A stretch of 64,000 nt of DNA. It comes from Phycisphaeraceae bacterium (lineage in GTDB: Bacteria; Planctomycetota; Phycisphaerae; Phycisphaerales; SM1A02). This document shows positions 25,442-34,413 of the stretch, piece after piece. Both the position numbers and the translations under genes were made by a program. The notes under the pieces were generated by a model that saw nothing but the letters and a program-made list of their open reading frames with translations, was not told where the DNA came from and searched no databases. Every line of letters starts with the position of its first letter. The first letter of the stretch is position 1. Location of the stretch: NCBI GenBank assembly GCA_004213555.1, contig SHAP01000002.1:1-64000 (forward strand), given 5' to 3'.

Positions 25442-26491
25442 TTACTCTGAGCCAAGCACCCTGATCTGGACCAATTCTGACGGGGCATCTCGAAGCTTCC
25501 ACCGGACTGGTTCTACCGAACCGTCGGCTCTTCGGATCACAAATTGATCAATGCGATGTTGGATGTTGGTGCCAGGCACACGTTCGTCACGGCGAAGATG
25601 GATGATTCCCAGCACCACCACGTTGTCGAGCGCTTCCAGCTCTTTTCTCACTTCTTGGTTCAGTTCCACCATGACACCGGAGATGGCGGGGGGGGTCAAT
25701 TCATAGCCGGAACTGGCTTCAGGGGAGCCTGCCACATGCAATTGAACCGGTGTGGGCACGGTGTACCACTGCGAGGCTGTGGGGTTGCCTTGAACTTCTA
25801 CTTCGTCCATGGTGAATCGAGGCAAAGGTGGCAGGTCGCCAGCGTTTCGTAAGCCGCGCAGCCGAGCCGTCGATGTTCCGCTGCGGGCCAATTCTTGTCG
25901 GACCCGAGCGCCAATTTCTGCTTCCACCACCAAGGCGGATGCTCCACCTAAGGATTCCAACAAAGAAGAAGGAAGCCACACGTCGACCTGTTCTGGCTCG
26001 GTGGTGACATCTGCGAGCGCCCGTCCATCAGTTCCTACCGGTTGGATTCGAACATCGTTGACTTGAATCACTTCGACAAAGCGAACGCGGGCCGTTTGGG
26101 GCTCCACACTCAGCACGGTCACCCCGCGTTGACTGAATTCAGGATTATTTTCAAGTGCTGATTCCAAATCAACGTCCTGAGGTTTGGTGGATGTGGGCTC
26201 AGCCAAGGGCAAGATGACGGTTGGGCCACCGTTCAGCCAACGGGCCCCGGCGGGGGCCGCCAATCCACGAACCTTGATTTCAATCACCTGTTCATTGCGC
26301 TCGTTGTTCGCCACCCGCCATTGGGTTCCGGTCATTTGGCTGGGATCCAACTCTTGCCCGTCTCCCAACGTCAATCGCAGAGTGATGGTTCCGAGCACTT
26401 CGGTTCGGGTGGATTGGTGGGCCAGAATCCACACCATGACCGTCAATCCAACCACGGCAAATATTTTCGCCAATGAGGAAGCGTTGTTCAT
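25442..26491 (-). CDS. YbbR/CdaR-like regulator of the diadenylate cyclase
   Basis: A 349-residue protein with one N-terminal transmembrane helix (about 8-25) and a large beta-rich extracytoplasmic part made of repeated units with VRGL- and VEVQG-type segments, as in YbbR-domain proteins. The start overlaps the end of the cdaA-like gene by 4 bases. In Firmicutes, CdaR/YbbR is encoded next to cdaA and modulates c-di-AMP synthesis; the same role is inferred here mainly from gene order. Sequence similarity to YbbR repeats is weak by eye. Confidence 0.72.
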   Translation of the reverse strand: MNNASSLAKIFAVVGLTVMVWILAHQSTRTEVLGTITLRLTLGDGQELDPSQMTGTQWRVANNERNEQVIEIKVRGLAAPAGARWLNGGPTVILPLAEPTSTKPQDVDLESALENNPEFSQRGVTVLSVEPQTARVRFVEVIQVNDVRIQPVGTDGRALADVTTEPEQVDVWLPSSLLESLGGASALVVEAEIGARVRQELARSGTSTARLRGLRNAGDLPPLPRFTMDEVEVQGNPTASQWYTVPTPVQLHVAGSPEASSGYELTPPAISGVMVELNQEVRKELEALDNVVVLGIIHLRRDERVPGTNIQHRIDQFVIRRADGSVEPVRWKLRDAPSELVQIRVLGSE

Positions 26492-27291
26492 TCGCTTTCA
26501 ACCTCCGAGAGCAGATCACGAAGTTTGGCGCGAAGCTGGTCGATTTTTACATTCGAAGACATTTCTCCCTCAACCGCAAGCGACAAGTGCCCGGTCTCTT
26601 CCGAGACGACCAGCACCACCGCATCGGTCTCTTCGGAAAGACCAAGAGCCGCACGATGCCGTGAACCCAGAGCTTGATCTGAAGAGCCTTCTTCGGCCAG
26701 AGGAAATTGCACCTTGGCGGCGATGATTCGATCATGACGCACGACAATGCCCAGGTCGTGCAAGGGGCTTTCCTTGTGAAAGACTGACATGAGCAAGGGC
26801 GTGGAGACGCAGGCATCGAGCCGAATCCCCGATTCCACCAAAGGTTCCAAGCTGGCTTTTCTTTCGAAGGCCACGATCATCCCTTGGCGGATGGGCGAAG
26901 CCTGCTTTGCCGCTTGGATGATCGCTTCGATGGCCAAGGCCGAACCGCTGGCACGGGAGGAGCCAAACCACCGGGCAGGGTCCAACTTCATCAGACCTTG
27001 CCGCAGTTCGGGTTGGAAGGCGAACAAAAGTGCGATCAACGAGCCTCCGATGACCCAGTCCACCACCGCCCGCAGACGGGCAAAGGCATCGCTGGCACTG
27101 CTGAGGAGATCCAAAATCACCACCAGAAGCAGCACAAAAATAGAGATTGGGATCACCACCGCGGCGGCTCGGGTGCGTAACAGGTAGCCCAGAAGCACCC
27201 AAATGACCGCTGCAATCAGCAGCAATTCAATGGCGACCTGAATCGGCTGCTGCCAAACGGCTTGGAAAAGTTCGGTAAGCGCTTCGAGCAC
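26488..27291 (-). CDS. cdaA: diadenylate cyclase, CdaA family, with altered DGA motif
   Basis: A 267-residue membrane-bound DisA_N-domain protein that should join two ATP into c-di-AMP. About three N-terminal transmembrane helices (12-35, 44-62, 75-93) precede the cyclase domain. The RHR-region GSRHRAALGLSE is intact at 209-220. The usual DGA motif of LHDGAVI reads LHDLGIV at 177-183: Asp179 is kept but Gly-Ala are Leu-Gly. The start is GTG 27291 with no clear ribosome binding site. It overlaps the YbbR-like gene by 4 bases, the classical cdaA-cdaR pairing. Confidence 0.88.
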   Translation of the reverse strand: MLEALTELFQAVWQQPIQVAIELLLIAAVIWVLLGYLLRTRAAAVVIPISIFVLLLVVILDLLSSASDAFARLRAVVDWVIGGSLIALLFAFQPELRQGLMKLDPARWFGSSRASGSALAIEAIIQAAKQASPIRQGMIVAFERKASLEPLVESGIRLDACVSTPLLMSVFHKESPLHDLGIVVRHDRIIAAKVQFPLAEEGSSDQALGSRHRAALGLSEETDAVVLVVSEETGHLSLAVEGEMSSNVKIDQLRAKLRDLLSEVESE

Positions 27292-27347
27292 AATGCGAGT
27301 GTACCGAGGTCCGGGCTCTTTTCGGAGTCGGTAGGCTGCACCTTCTC

Positions 27348-27869
27348 ATGCCAACCGCAACTTGGAAAATCGGACGTTCAACCGGAATCTGTGCCTTGAC
27401 CGAGCAGCCCTTGGGCCCAGGAGATCGCGTGGTGGTTGGGCTTTTTGAGGATGCTGGGGTTGAGGGTTACCTCCGTCGAGACCATCAGGCCACTGTTTGG
27501 GAGGAAACCTACGGCGATCAAAAGCCCGAAGGATGTGTGGCCCATTGGATGCGGGTCCAGCCGGACCAAGAAGCGCCTCGGGGGTTGACCCTTGATCCAG
27601 AGACGGTCCTTCAACTCTGTGATGCTTTGGGGGAACGGGACGATGCGGAAGCAGAGGCATTCCGGTATGTCTTGGCCTTGGCCTTGTTGCAACGGCGGGT
27701 GTTCCGGCAGCTTCGTATGGAACAGGTGAATGGGCGTGACTGCTTGGTCCTCGCCCAAAAGGGCATGCCTGAAGCCACCCCAAGACGTGTTGTTCGCCCA
27801 TTGTTGACTGAAGAGGATGTTGCTCGAATCGCGGCAGAGTTGTCGGAAGTTCTGGACGGAGAACTGTGA
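27348..27869 (+). CDS. conserved-looking protein of unknown function
   Basis: A 173-residue soluble protein starting at ATG 27348 (MPTATWKIGRSTGICALT). The N-terminus resembles a small beta domain and the C-terminal half is helical and acidic. I cannot name a family. It lies divergently from cdaA across 56 bases and overlaps the next gene (GTGA), forming the head of a chain of genes that leads into the flagellar cluster. Confidence 0.72.
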   Translation: MPTATWKIGRSTGICALTEQPLGPGDRVVVGLFEDAGVEGYLRRDHQATVWEETYGDQKPEGCVAHWMRVQPDQEAPRGLTLDPETVLQLCDALGERDDAEAEAFRYVLALALLQRRVFRQLRMEQVNGRDCLVLAQKGMPEATPRRVVRPLLTEEDVARIAAELSEVLDGEL

Positions 27870-28711
27870 CCCCTTTGTCTTGGCCTCAACATCACGGCTT
27901 CCTCCTCGTTGCCTTGCTCGGACTGTTCGGTTGCCAAGGCCCTCAGAAGAAGGAAATCGTGTTGTCCCCAAAGGCTCAGCAGTCTTGGCGGGAAGATCGC
28001 GAGCAACTGACCAAACTTCATCGCAGCGGTGTCTGCGAACTGCGATGGATCGACGAAGCAGGGCGTCGTCATTTTGAGCCGCAGGTGGACTGCGATTTGT
28101 GGTGGCAGCCTCCATCGGCATTTGCCATGCAATTCAGCAAATTGGGAGAAATTTTGGGCTGGGTTGGCGGTGATGGGAACCAACTTTGGCTTTTTGATTT
28201 GCTTTCAGAGCCCACCCAGTTGACCATCATTGAACCCGAGGCCGCTGCAGAAACTGTGGTGTTCGGCCTCCCCCTGGCGGGATTGCTCGATGGCTGGCAG
28301 TTGCAACCTCTTTCGGCCGTGGGGCCGCGGTCCCCCGAACTTGTTCAGAGTCGGCTGGGTCCAGTCACACTGTTTGCCACTGGGGTCGGATTGCCTCCAA
28401 ATCGTTTGGCCACGGATGATGGACAACTTGAGGTTCTTTACAGCAGCTGGAACATGATCGCCCGTGCTCAGGATGACGCCAATGGTCGCTCAGCAGGGCA
28501 GTGGTTTCCCGAGCGTGTTGAATGGCGACTGCAAGCACCAGAAGCCACGGCTACGTTTTGGCTTCGTCAGCCGCGGCGAGGGCTCGAAGAGCAGCGTTGG
28601 AACCGCGTGTTTGATCTGGACCAGCTGCGTCGAAGTCTGCGTCCTCAAAAGACTTCGGTGATTTCTGAAGGCCTTGACCCTGAGAGGTCGGCAAAAACTG
28701 CAGGGTCCTGA
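27866..28711 (+). CDS. probable lipoprotein of unknown function
   Basis: A 281-residue protein with a lipoprotein signal: hydrophobic stretch FLLVALLGLFGC near residues 12-23 with Cys23 as the likely lipidated residue. The mature part is beta-rich without motifs I know. The start is GTG 27866, overlapping the stop of the previous gene by 4 bases. An outer-membrane lipoprotein role is likely, but the function is unknown. Confidence 0.78.
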   Translation: MTPLSWPQHHGFLLVALLGLFGCQGPQKKEIVLSPKAQQSWREDREQLTKLHRSGVCELRWIDEAGRRHFEPQVDCDLWWQPPSAFAMQFSKLGEILGWVGGDGNQLWLFDLLSEPTQLTIIEPEAAAETVVFGLPLAGLLDGWQLQPLSAVGPRSPELVQSRLGPVTLFATGVGLPPNRLATDDGQLEVLYSSWNMIARAQDDANGRSAGQWFPERVEWRLQAPEATATFWLRQPRRGLEEQRWNRVFDLDQLRRSLRPQKTSVISEGLDPERSAKTAGS

Positions 28712-28795
28712 GTCAATCGGCCGATATTGCTAGATCCCATCAGTGCAGGAGGCATTGGGGTGGTGTGCCACCGGGATACAAGTGGAGGATCCACG

Positions 28796-30886
28796 TTGAG
28801 CGACCCTGTGTCGAGTGTCACATCCAGTCCATCCAGCCCTGGCGCGGCCCCCAAACTTGGGCCAGTTTGGTGGGGTCTGATGGTGTTGAGTTTGGGCATG
28901 TTGGGATGGGGGCTGCGTCCTTTTCCGATGGACACCCGAGATGCCACGCTGGAGCAAGCACTCAATCGAGGCCAGTTGGATCGTGCGTATGCGATCCTTG
29001 AGGCCCGCCAAGCAGCCCAGCCCGAAGTGTTCGCCAGCGAACCTGACTCTTCCCAAATGGACGAAGATGCCACCGCACCACATGTTCCACCGTCTCCGGA
29101 TGCGTGGTCGTGGGCGGAAGTGGCCTTTGTCGGTGGTGCTTTGGACAAAATACCTTCTCTGGAAGCTCTTCGCGGCGTTCGGCCCTCATCCGGAACAGTC
29201 CAGCGGGTGTACGCCTGCCTCTACGAGACACATGACTTGGCCCGGCTTGATGTGGTCCTCGATTGGATGGATGACGATCTTCTGAGGTTCCCCGCGACCG
29301 ATCCTGATCGCTTGGAATATGAGTTTGTTCACCATCCAGGAAGCGTGAATGTGGCTCGCTTCCCACCAAGCGCTGGGTTCTCCGCGATGACCCGGCGAGA
29401 TCTTTTCCGAACGCCGCTGCGTTCAGATGATCTTCCCAGCCCAGCGGCAACAAAGAACTGCCCTCAAGACGAGTGGCGTGAGTGGCTGTTGGCCGCCTGC
29501 CTTCGTTCGCCCAACCAATGGTCCGCGATGGCCCAAACCCTTTTGGATGTGGGGCACGATGACCCCGATTTGGTCCTGTTGGCGGCGGGACATTTTCCAG
29601 AGCTTGGTCTGGAGCAAGATCGTCGTCAGTTTCTTGAGCATCTCGGATTTTTAATGCAGCCCGAGCGTATGCCCGGGGTTCCGGTGGGACGTGGTCAGTA
29701 CGTTGCTTTGCTCAATGCATTTGCCGACGGCACGATCCGGTCTCAAAAATCACCAGAGCAAGAATTGACCAGCTTGGAACGGTTCGATGCTCTGCTGTTT
29801 CCCCAAACTCAGTCGCTGCTTTCACGAATTTGGCCTCCGGGCAGCACCGCGGCCGAATTCGCAGAGCGGACTCTGATTGCCCGACGTTACTTGCGTTTGG
29901 CCGAGATCACCGGCAAGCAACCCACGTCCCTCGATCCGTACTTCACCTTGGGGCGTGGACGTGAAGCGCACGCGGTAGGGGGAGAAACAGCTGGCCGCCT
30001 TCTTGATCGGGTCGAAGTGCTCTTGACCCCTTGTTTTCAGACTCTCACGCCTGATGTGAAAGTGCTTTCCCAAGCGAGAATGTTGCTGGCGACTGCTCGT
30101 GATCTTCATGGAGATTTGGAAGGGGCGTACCTGTTGCGTTCGGCTCTGGCCGACCAAGGTGATGCGGCGCACGGCACGGAAGTGTTCTTCCCCTTGGCCA
30201 TCAATGCTCTTGCTTTGGCCGCGTTGGAGTCGGACGAGGAGCGTTTTACCGGCTTCTTGGTGGAGGCCGAAGATGCGTTGGAGCGATGCGATCCTGACCG
30301 TCGTATGCAGGACAATCTCGAGGGCCCAAATGGCCAAGCGACTCAGGCGGGAATTAAAGTCGCTCGCACCCTGCTGGGACTGTTGCAATCTCAGGCCCAG
30401 CCAGAGCGACATCTCGCCCAGGCATCTTTTGATGCCACTCCCGAAGCGGTGGTCGCTCGTTCGATCTTGACTGCCCACTGTGCGTTGATTGGTGGACGCA
30501 ACGTACTGGTGCCTGATGATTTTGAAGAGGGGCAGGTCTTGGACCACCACGCCGACGCGTTGCGGGCATTGTTGACCGCATCCTCAGAGTTCACGGCCCC
30601 CAGCCAACCGCGAAATCTAGAGCCGTATCAATTTGAAGTGTGGCGCCTTCGGATCCGGATCGCCGCGGCCCAGTCTCCTCCTGATTGGGACGCCGTGCAA
30701 CAGCTCCTTGGCGAACTCGAACAGTCCTACAACTTCCGTGACCAAACCGAACGAAGGACATTTTTAAGTTGGCGTTACCGGGCCAACAAAGAACTCGGGC
30801 AAGACGCAGCGGCCGCGAGGATTAAAGTCCAACTTGAGCATCTTGACCGTGAAATGCAAGAGCAAACGCAGAGGATGGCCTCGTGA
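28796..30886 (+). CDS. large membrane-anchored, TPR-like protein of unknown function
   Basis: A 696-residue protein with one transmembrane helix (about 25-41) after a Ser/Pro-rich cytoplasmic N-terminus. A long helical, Ala/Leu/Arg-rich remainder looks like degenerate tetratricopeptide-type repeats. The start is a TTG at 28796 with GGAGG 7 bases upstream; a longer in-frame start at 28727 lacks a binding site. The stop overlaps the next gene. It may act in envelope assembly or flagellar biogenesis, judging by position only. Confidence 0.72.
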   Translation: MSDPVSSVTSSPSSPGAAPKLGPVWWGLMVLSLGMLGWGLRPFPMDTRDATLEQALNRGQLDRAYAILEARQAAQPEVFASEPDSSQMDEDATAPHVPPSPDAWSWAEVAFVGGALDKIPSLEALRGVRPSSGTVQRVYACLYETHDLARLDVVLDWMDDDLLRFPATDPDRLEYEFVHHPGSVNVARFPPSAGFSAMTRRDLFRTPLRSDDLPSPAATKNCPQDEWREWLLAACLRSPNQWSAMAQTLLDVGHDDPDLVLLAAGHFPELGLEQDRRQFLEHLGFLMQPERMPGVPVGRGQYVALLNAFADGTIRSQKSPEQELTSLERFDALLFPQTQSLLSRIWPPGSTAAEFAERTLIARRYLRLAEITGKQPTSLDPYFTLGRGREAHAVGGETAGRLLDRVEVLLTPCFQTLTPDVKVLSQARMLLATARDLHGDLEGAYLLRSALADQGDAAHGTEVFFPLAINALALAALESDEERFTGFLVEAEDALERCDPDRRMQDNLEGPNGQATQAGIKVARTLLGLLQSQAQPERHLAQASFDATPEAVVARSILTAHCALIGGRNVLVPDDFEEGQVLDHHADALRALLTASSEFTAPSQPRNLEPYQFEVWRLRIRIAAAQSPPDWDAVQQLLGELEQSYNFRDQTERRTFLSWRYRANKELGQDAAAARIKVQLEHLDREMQEQTQRMAS

Positions 30887-31221
30887 GCGGTCCTGATTTC
30901 ACCCAGCAAGCCCACGATTTGTTGCAGCAAATGTCGGCCATCGTCGATTCTCTGATTTTGGCAGTGGAAGAATCCCGGTTTGACGACTTGGATCGTCTGC
31001 TGGGCCAGCGTGATGTTTGCCAAGAGGCTTTGGAGCAATTGGCCCAAGCCCAGCCATTGTGTCCAGAGTCGCTTTCTCATTCTCTTGAGCAAATTCAGGA
31101 GAAGGATCGCCGCTTGGAGGCCATCCTCAAAACAGGACAACTCCGAAGCCGTGACGGTCTGGACGCCCTCGCACAGCGAACCCGAGCTCGTCAGGCGTAC
31201 CAAGATGGAGACACCAGATGA
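30883..31221 (+). CDS. small helical protein, possible flagellar chaperone (FlgN/FliT-like)
   Basis: A 112-residue, mostly helical, Gln/Leu-rich protein with heptad-like spacing. It starts at GTG 30883 overlapping the previous stop and overlaps the kinase gene by 4 bases. Size, helical character and location just before flagellar regulatory genes fit an FlgN/FliT-type export chaperone. This is inference; no diagnostic motif is visible. Confidence 0.6.
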   Translation: MSGPDFTQQAHDLLQQMSAIVDSLILAVEESRFDDLDRLLGQRDVCQEALEQLAQAQPLCPESLSHSLEQIQEKDRRLEAILKTGQLRSRDGLDALAQRTRARQAYQDGDTR

Positions 31222-32105
31222 CTGTGGTCCAGCAGACCGATTTGGAAACATTGGCGACCGCGCTCCTGGAGCGAGTTGATGGGTTGGTGGAAAGCAACAC
31301 CAAGTTGCAGTCCGAAGTGCACTCGTTGCAAGCAGATTTGCAAGCAGCTCAAGCTCGTCTGGACCGGCACGGTGCTTTGGCCAGATTGGGGGAGATGGCC
31401 GCCGGCATTGCCCACGAAATACGCAATCCGCTGGCGGGACTTCGGTTGTATGCCCAGGCATTGCACGAGGATCTCCAAAATGTGCCCGAGTCGCAAACTC
31501 TGGTCGACAAGCAGTTGGCAGCGGTAGACGCCATGGAGTCCATTGTTCGCGACGTGCTCGCATTTGCCCGCGAGGAGAAGATCAATCCCCAGTCCTGTTT
31601 GGTTGCCGAGTTGATGCAGTTGGTTCGCGTTCGGTGTGAACCGCTCGCCGAGAAATTTGACGTCACCCTTTGCTTTGGTGAAGCGCCTCCGAAACTCGAA
31701 GCCCATGTGGAGGCGGAGTTGGTGGTGTCGGCCCTATGCAATTTGATTCGGAACGCGGTGGAGGCGTTGGGTGAGGCCGGAACCAGATCCGGTTTGGTTC
31801 AGATCGAAGTCGGTTCCGATGAGCTGCCAATCCTGCATCGGGATGGACGGCTGTTGGCCCGTCCGGCGGTTCGATTCCGGGTTCAAGACAATGGGCCGGG
31901 CATTCCCGAAGATCGTGCCGATCGGATTTTCAATCCGTTTTACACCACACGTCCTTCGGGAACGGGGCTCGGATTGGCGATCGTGCACAAGTTCATTCTC
32001 GCTCACCAAGGTGATGTGCGTTTGCTGTCGGCTGGCGAGGAAGCAGATCCATGTGGGGCAATTTTTGAAGTTCGACTGCCGGTTTCCGGCGGAGAGGAAT
32101 CCTGA
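31218..32105 (+). CDS. soluble histidine kinase of the flagellar cluster (FleS/FlrB-like)
   Basis: A 295-residue histidine kinase without any transmembrane segment or PAS domain. A short coiled coil (20-50) leads to the H-box GIAHEIRNPLAG with phospho-acceptor His66. The ATPase domain follows, with an N-box near 175 (NLIRNAVEAL), a G1 box DNGPGIPEDRADRIFNPF and a G2 box GTGLGLAIVHKF. It overlaps the regulator gene by one base, so the pair is one two-component system. The pairing resembles FleS/FleR and FlrB/FlrC, which time class III flagellar genes. Confidence 0.92.
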   Translation: MTVVQQTDLETLATALLERVDGLVESNTKLQSEVHSLQADLQAAQARLDRHGALARLGEMAAGIAHEIRNPLAGLRLYAQALHEDLQNVPESQTLVDKQLAAVDAMESIVRDVLAFAREEKINPQSCLVAELMQLVRVRCEPLAEKFDVTLCFGEAPPKLEAHVEAELVVSALCNLIRNAVEALGEAGTRSGLVQIEVGSDELPILHRDGRLLARPAVRFRVQDNGPGIPEDRADRIFNPFYTTRPSGTGLGLAIVHKFILAHQGDVRLLSAGEEADPCGAIFEVRLPVSGGEES

Positions 32106-33526
32106 TGGCTCGGATTCTTGTGGTGGATGACAAGGAAGTCGTTCGTGATGGTGTCGGTCTCACTTTGGCCCGGTCGGGGCACGGCGTGTGCCCGGCCTCG
32201 GATGGTCCGTCGGCTCTGGAACAACTGGACAAGCGGAAAATCGATTTGGTGATTACCGATTTGTCTATGCCGGGTATGGATGGTCTGGAGCTGTTGCACG
32301 CCATTCGAGAACGAGACGAGCACATGTCAGTCATCTTGATGACGGCGTATGGCTCGATTGAAAAGGCGGTTGAAGCCATGCGGGCTGGTGCTTGGGACTT
32401 TGTGACCAAACCGTTTCACGGAGATGAGTTGCAACTGGCGGTCTCGCGAGCGCTCGAGCATGGGGCCATGCGAAAAGAAAACCGGACCCTTCGGGCGGCT
32501 GGTCAATCCGAAGAGATCGACATGGTGGCCACAGCTCCTGCGATGCAGAATGTGGTGGCCCAACTTGAAGTCATTGCCGAAGCCAATGCAGATGTGCTTC
32601 TCACGGGCGAGTCAGGCGTGGGCAAAGAGGTGGCAGCCAAATGGATCCACGAGCATTCTCCACGAAAAGATGGTGGCTTCTTGGCCGTCAACTGCGCGGC
32701 TTTGCCGGGTCCCTTGCTGGAGAGCGAACTTTTCGGCCATGAGAAAGGGGCCTTCACGGGAGCAGCGGAGCGCCGCCTTGGGCGTTTTGAACTGGCCGAT
32801 GGCGGCACCCTGTTGCTCGATGAAATCGGAGAGCTTGATTTGGCATTGCAGTCCAAATTGCTTCGAGTTCTTCAAGAGCGAACGTTTGAGCGGGTCGGTG
32901 CAAGCCGTTCGATTCGAACCGACGTTCGGGTGATCGCGGCCACCAATCGTGACTTGGCGGCCGAAGTCCGGGCGGGCCGGTTCCGCGAGGACTTGTTGTA
33001 TCGCTTGAATGTGTTGCCCGTGCATTTGCCGCCCCTGCGTGATCGCCGGGAAGACATCATCGTTCTGGCCGACCGCTTCTTGGCGGCGGCCGCCCGTCGC
33101 GATGGTCGCCCGGTGCCGTCGTTGGCTACAGATGCCCAGCATGCTCTGGTGTCTTACCACTGGCCAGGCAATGTCCGCGAGTTGAAGAATATTTGTGAAC
33201 GGGCCGCGGTGTTGTGTCGCAGCTCTGAAGTTCCTGGGCGGGTGGTTGCCCCTTGGCTCGGTGGAAGCAACGGCGGAGAGGAGGTGGCGGTTGAGATTGA
33301 AATTCCGGCCGCTGTGGGCTCCGAATCCTCCTCATTGCCCACCTGGATCTGCGATGGGCAGGGCAAAACGCTCGAGGTTCTTGAGCGCGAGACCATCCTG
33401 GCCACGCTTGAGGCTTGTGGCGGCCATCGCCAGAACACCGCGCGTGCATTGCGCATTGGGGTTCGAACCCTGGGGCTGAAATTGCGCAAATGGAAGGATG
33501 AGGGGCTCATTGCCCAAGATCGATAG
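32105..33526 (+). CDS. sigma-54-dependent response regulator (FleR/FlrC-like)
   Basis: A 473-residue NtrC-family activator. The receiver domain has Asp52 in LVITDLSMPG as phospho-acceptor. The AAA+ domain has Walker A GESGVGKE at 168-175, the sigma-54-contacting GAFTGA loop at 215-220 and GGTLLLDE at 233-240. A Fis-type helix-turn-helix ends the protein (GGHRQNTARALRIGVRTLG). With the upstream kinase it should switch on sigma-54 promoters of the flagellar genes; matches to such promoters lie at 33527-33543 and 42556-42571. Confidence 0.95.
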   Translation: MARILVVDDKEVVRDGVGLTLARSGHGVCPASDGPSALEQLDKRKIDLVITDLSMPGMDGLELLHAIRERDEHMSVILMTAYGSIEKAVEAMRAGAWDFVTKPFHGDELQLAVSRALEHGAMRKENRTLRAAGQSEEIDMVATAPAMQNVVAQLEVIAEANADVLLTGESGVGKEVAAKWIHEHSPRKDGGFLAVNCAALPGPLLESELFGHEKGAFTGAAERRLGRFELADGGTLLLDEIGELDLALQSKLLRVLQERTFERVGASRSIRTDVRVIAATNRDLAAEVRAGRFREDLLYRLNVLPVHLPPLRDRREDIIVLADRFLAAAARRDGRPVPSLATDAQHALVSYHWPGNVRELKNICERAAVLCRSSEVPGRVVAPWLGGSNGGEEVAVEIEIPAAVGSESSSLPTWICDGQGKTLEVLERETILATLEACGGHRQNTARALRIGVRTLGLKLRKWKDEGLIAQDR

Positions 33527-33543
33527 TCGGAACGTTATTTGCA
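33527..33543 (+). promoter_or_regulatory. candidate sigma-54 promoter before flgB
   Basis: GG at 33529-33530 and GC at 33541-33542 are separated by exactly ten bases, and TTTGCA at the -12 side fits the TTGCW consensus. ACG follows the GG as in the consensus ACG, with mismatches at two other -24 positions. It starts right after the activator gene, and the transcript would begin about 8 bases before the flgB ATG. It fits less well than the flgE site. Confidence 0.6.
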
Positions 33544-33560
33544 GGACAATCACACAGGCC

Positions 33561-33971
33561 ATGACCACACCCATTCAAAGTTCGGCACCCGGCAGCCTCG
33601 GCGCCCTTCATGCGGCATTCCGGTTCAGCGCTCAGCGTCATGAAGTTCTGGCGGACTCGGTGGCCAATTTGGACACGCCCAACCACCGGCCTCAAGATCT
33701 TGATGTGGTCTCGTTCCAAAAATCGTTGTCTCAGGCCATCGATGCCAAGCGAGATGTGGACGCGGCACGTTTGGACCCCAAACTGCTCCCCGTGGCCTCA
33801 CCAGGACGTGTTGCGATTGGGGGCGAATTGCTCTCTCACGACGGATCTGACCGATCCCACGAAGTGTTGGCGCAACGAATGACTTCAAACCTCCTCCGGT
33901 TCCGTGCCCTTGCTGGCATGATTCGTGGCCGTTGGGACATGCTTGGCACCGTCACTCGGGGGCGGCTTTGA
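33561..33971 (+). CDS. flgB: flagellar basal-body rod protein FlgB
   Basis: A 136-residue FlgB, a proximal rod component exported by the flagellar type III system. The family pattern RHEVLADSVANLDTPNHRPQD lies near residue 26, and the helical C-terminus ends the protein. ATG 33561 is chosen because the frame upstream of it overlaps the regulator gene and does not resemble FlgB. flgC follows after 38 bases. Confidence 0.92.
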   Translation: MTTPIQSSAPGSLGALHAAFRFSAQRHEVLADSVANLDTPNHRPQDLDVVSFQKSLSQAIDAKRDVDAARLDPKLLPVASPGRVAIGGELLSHDGSDRSHEVLAQRMTSNLLRFRALAGMIRGRWDMLGTVTRGRL

Positions 33972-34009
33972 AAATTTCCGTAGGGCAATCGCATCAGACA
34001 GGATGAACC

Positions 34010-34399
34010 ATGGACCTCTCTCTTAGCATTTCAACCAGTGGCATGATTGCCCAGCGGCGGCGTCTGGAAGTGGCTTCGCAAAATCTTGCCCATCAGTTCA
34101 CCCTCCTCGATGCTGAGGGGAATTACGCACCTTACGAACGGCGTGAAATTGTCTTTGAGCCAAATGAAAAAGGGGGGGTCCGGGCGGCCGAAGTTCGCGT
34201 CAGCGAGACGCCGCTCCGCATGAAATTTGACCCAACCCACGCCTTTGCCAACGCCGATGGGTATGTTGAGGTGCCCAATGTTGATCCGGTGGTGGAAAAT
34301 CTTGAGGCCATGGTGGCCCTTCGTTCGTACCAAGCCAACGCGCAGGCGGCAGAAATTGGCAAGTCCATGATCCAAACTGCCATTGAACTCATTGCCTGA
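34010..34399 (+). CDS. flgC: flagellar basal-body rod protein FlgC
   Basis: A 129-residue FlgC, a rod protein. It starts MDLSLSISTSGMIAQRRRLE with the SQNLAH equivalent of the SENIAN motif. The C-terminal NVDPVVENLEAMVALRSYQAN is the rod-protein signature needed for assembly. It lies in the standard flgB-flgC-fliE order. Confidence 0.93.
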   Translation: MDLSLSISTSGMIAQRRRLEVASQNLAHQFTLLDAEGNYAPYERREIVFEPNEKGGVRAAEVRVSETPLRMKFDPTHAFANADGYVEVPNVDPVVENLEAMVALRSYQANAQAAEIGKSMIQTAIELIA

Positions 34400-34413
34400 A
34401 CAGGAGAATGCCC

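Noticed and set aside
28720-28727. GCCGATAT resembles the -10 element of a flagellar sigma-28 promoter.
   Set aside because: No TAAA-like -35 lies 15 bases upstream, so the match alone is not convincing.
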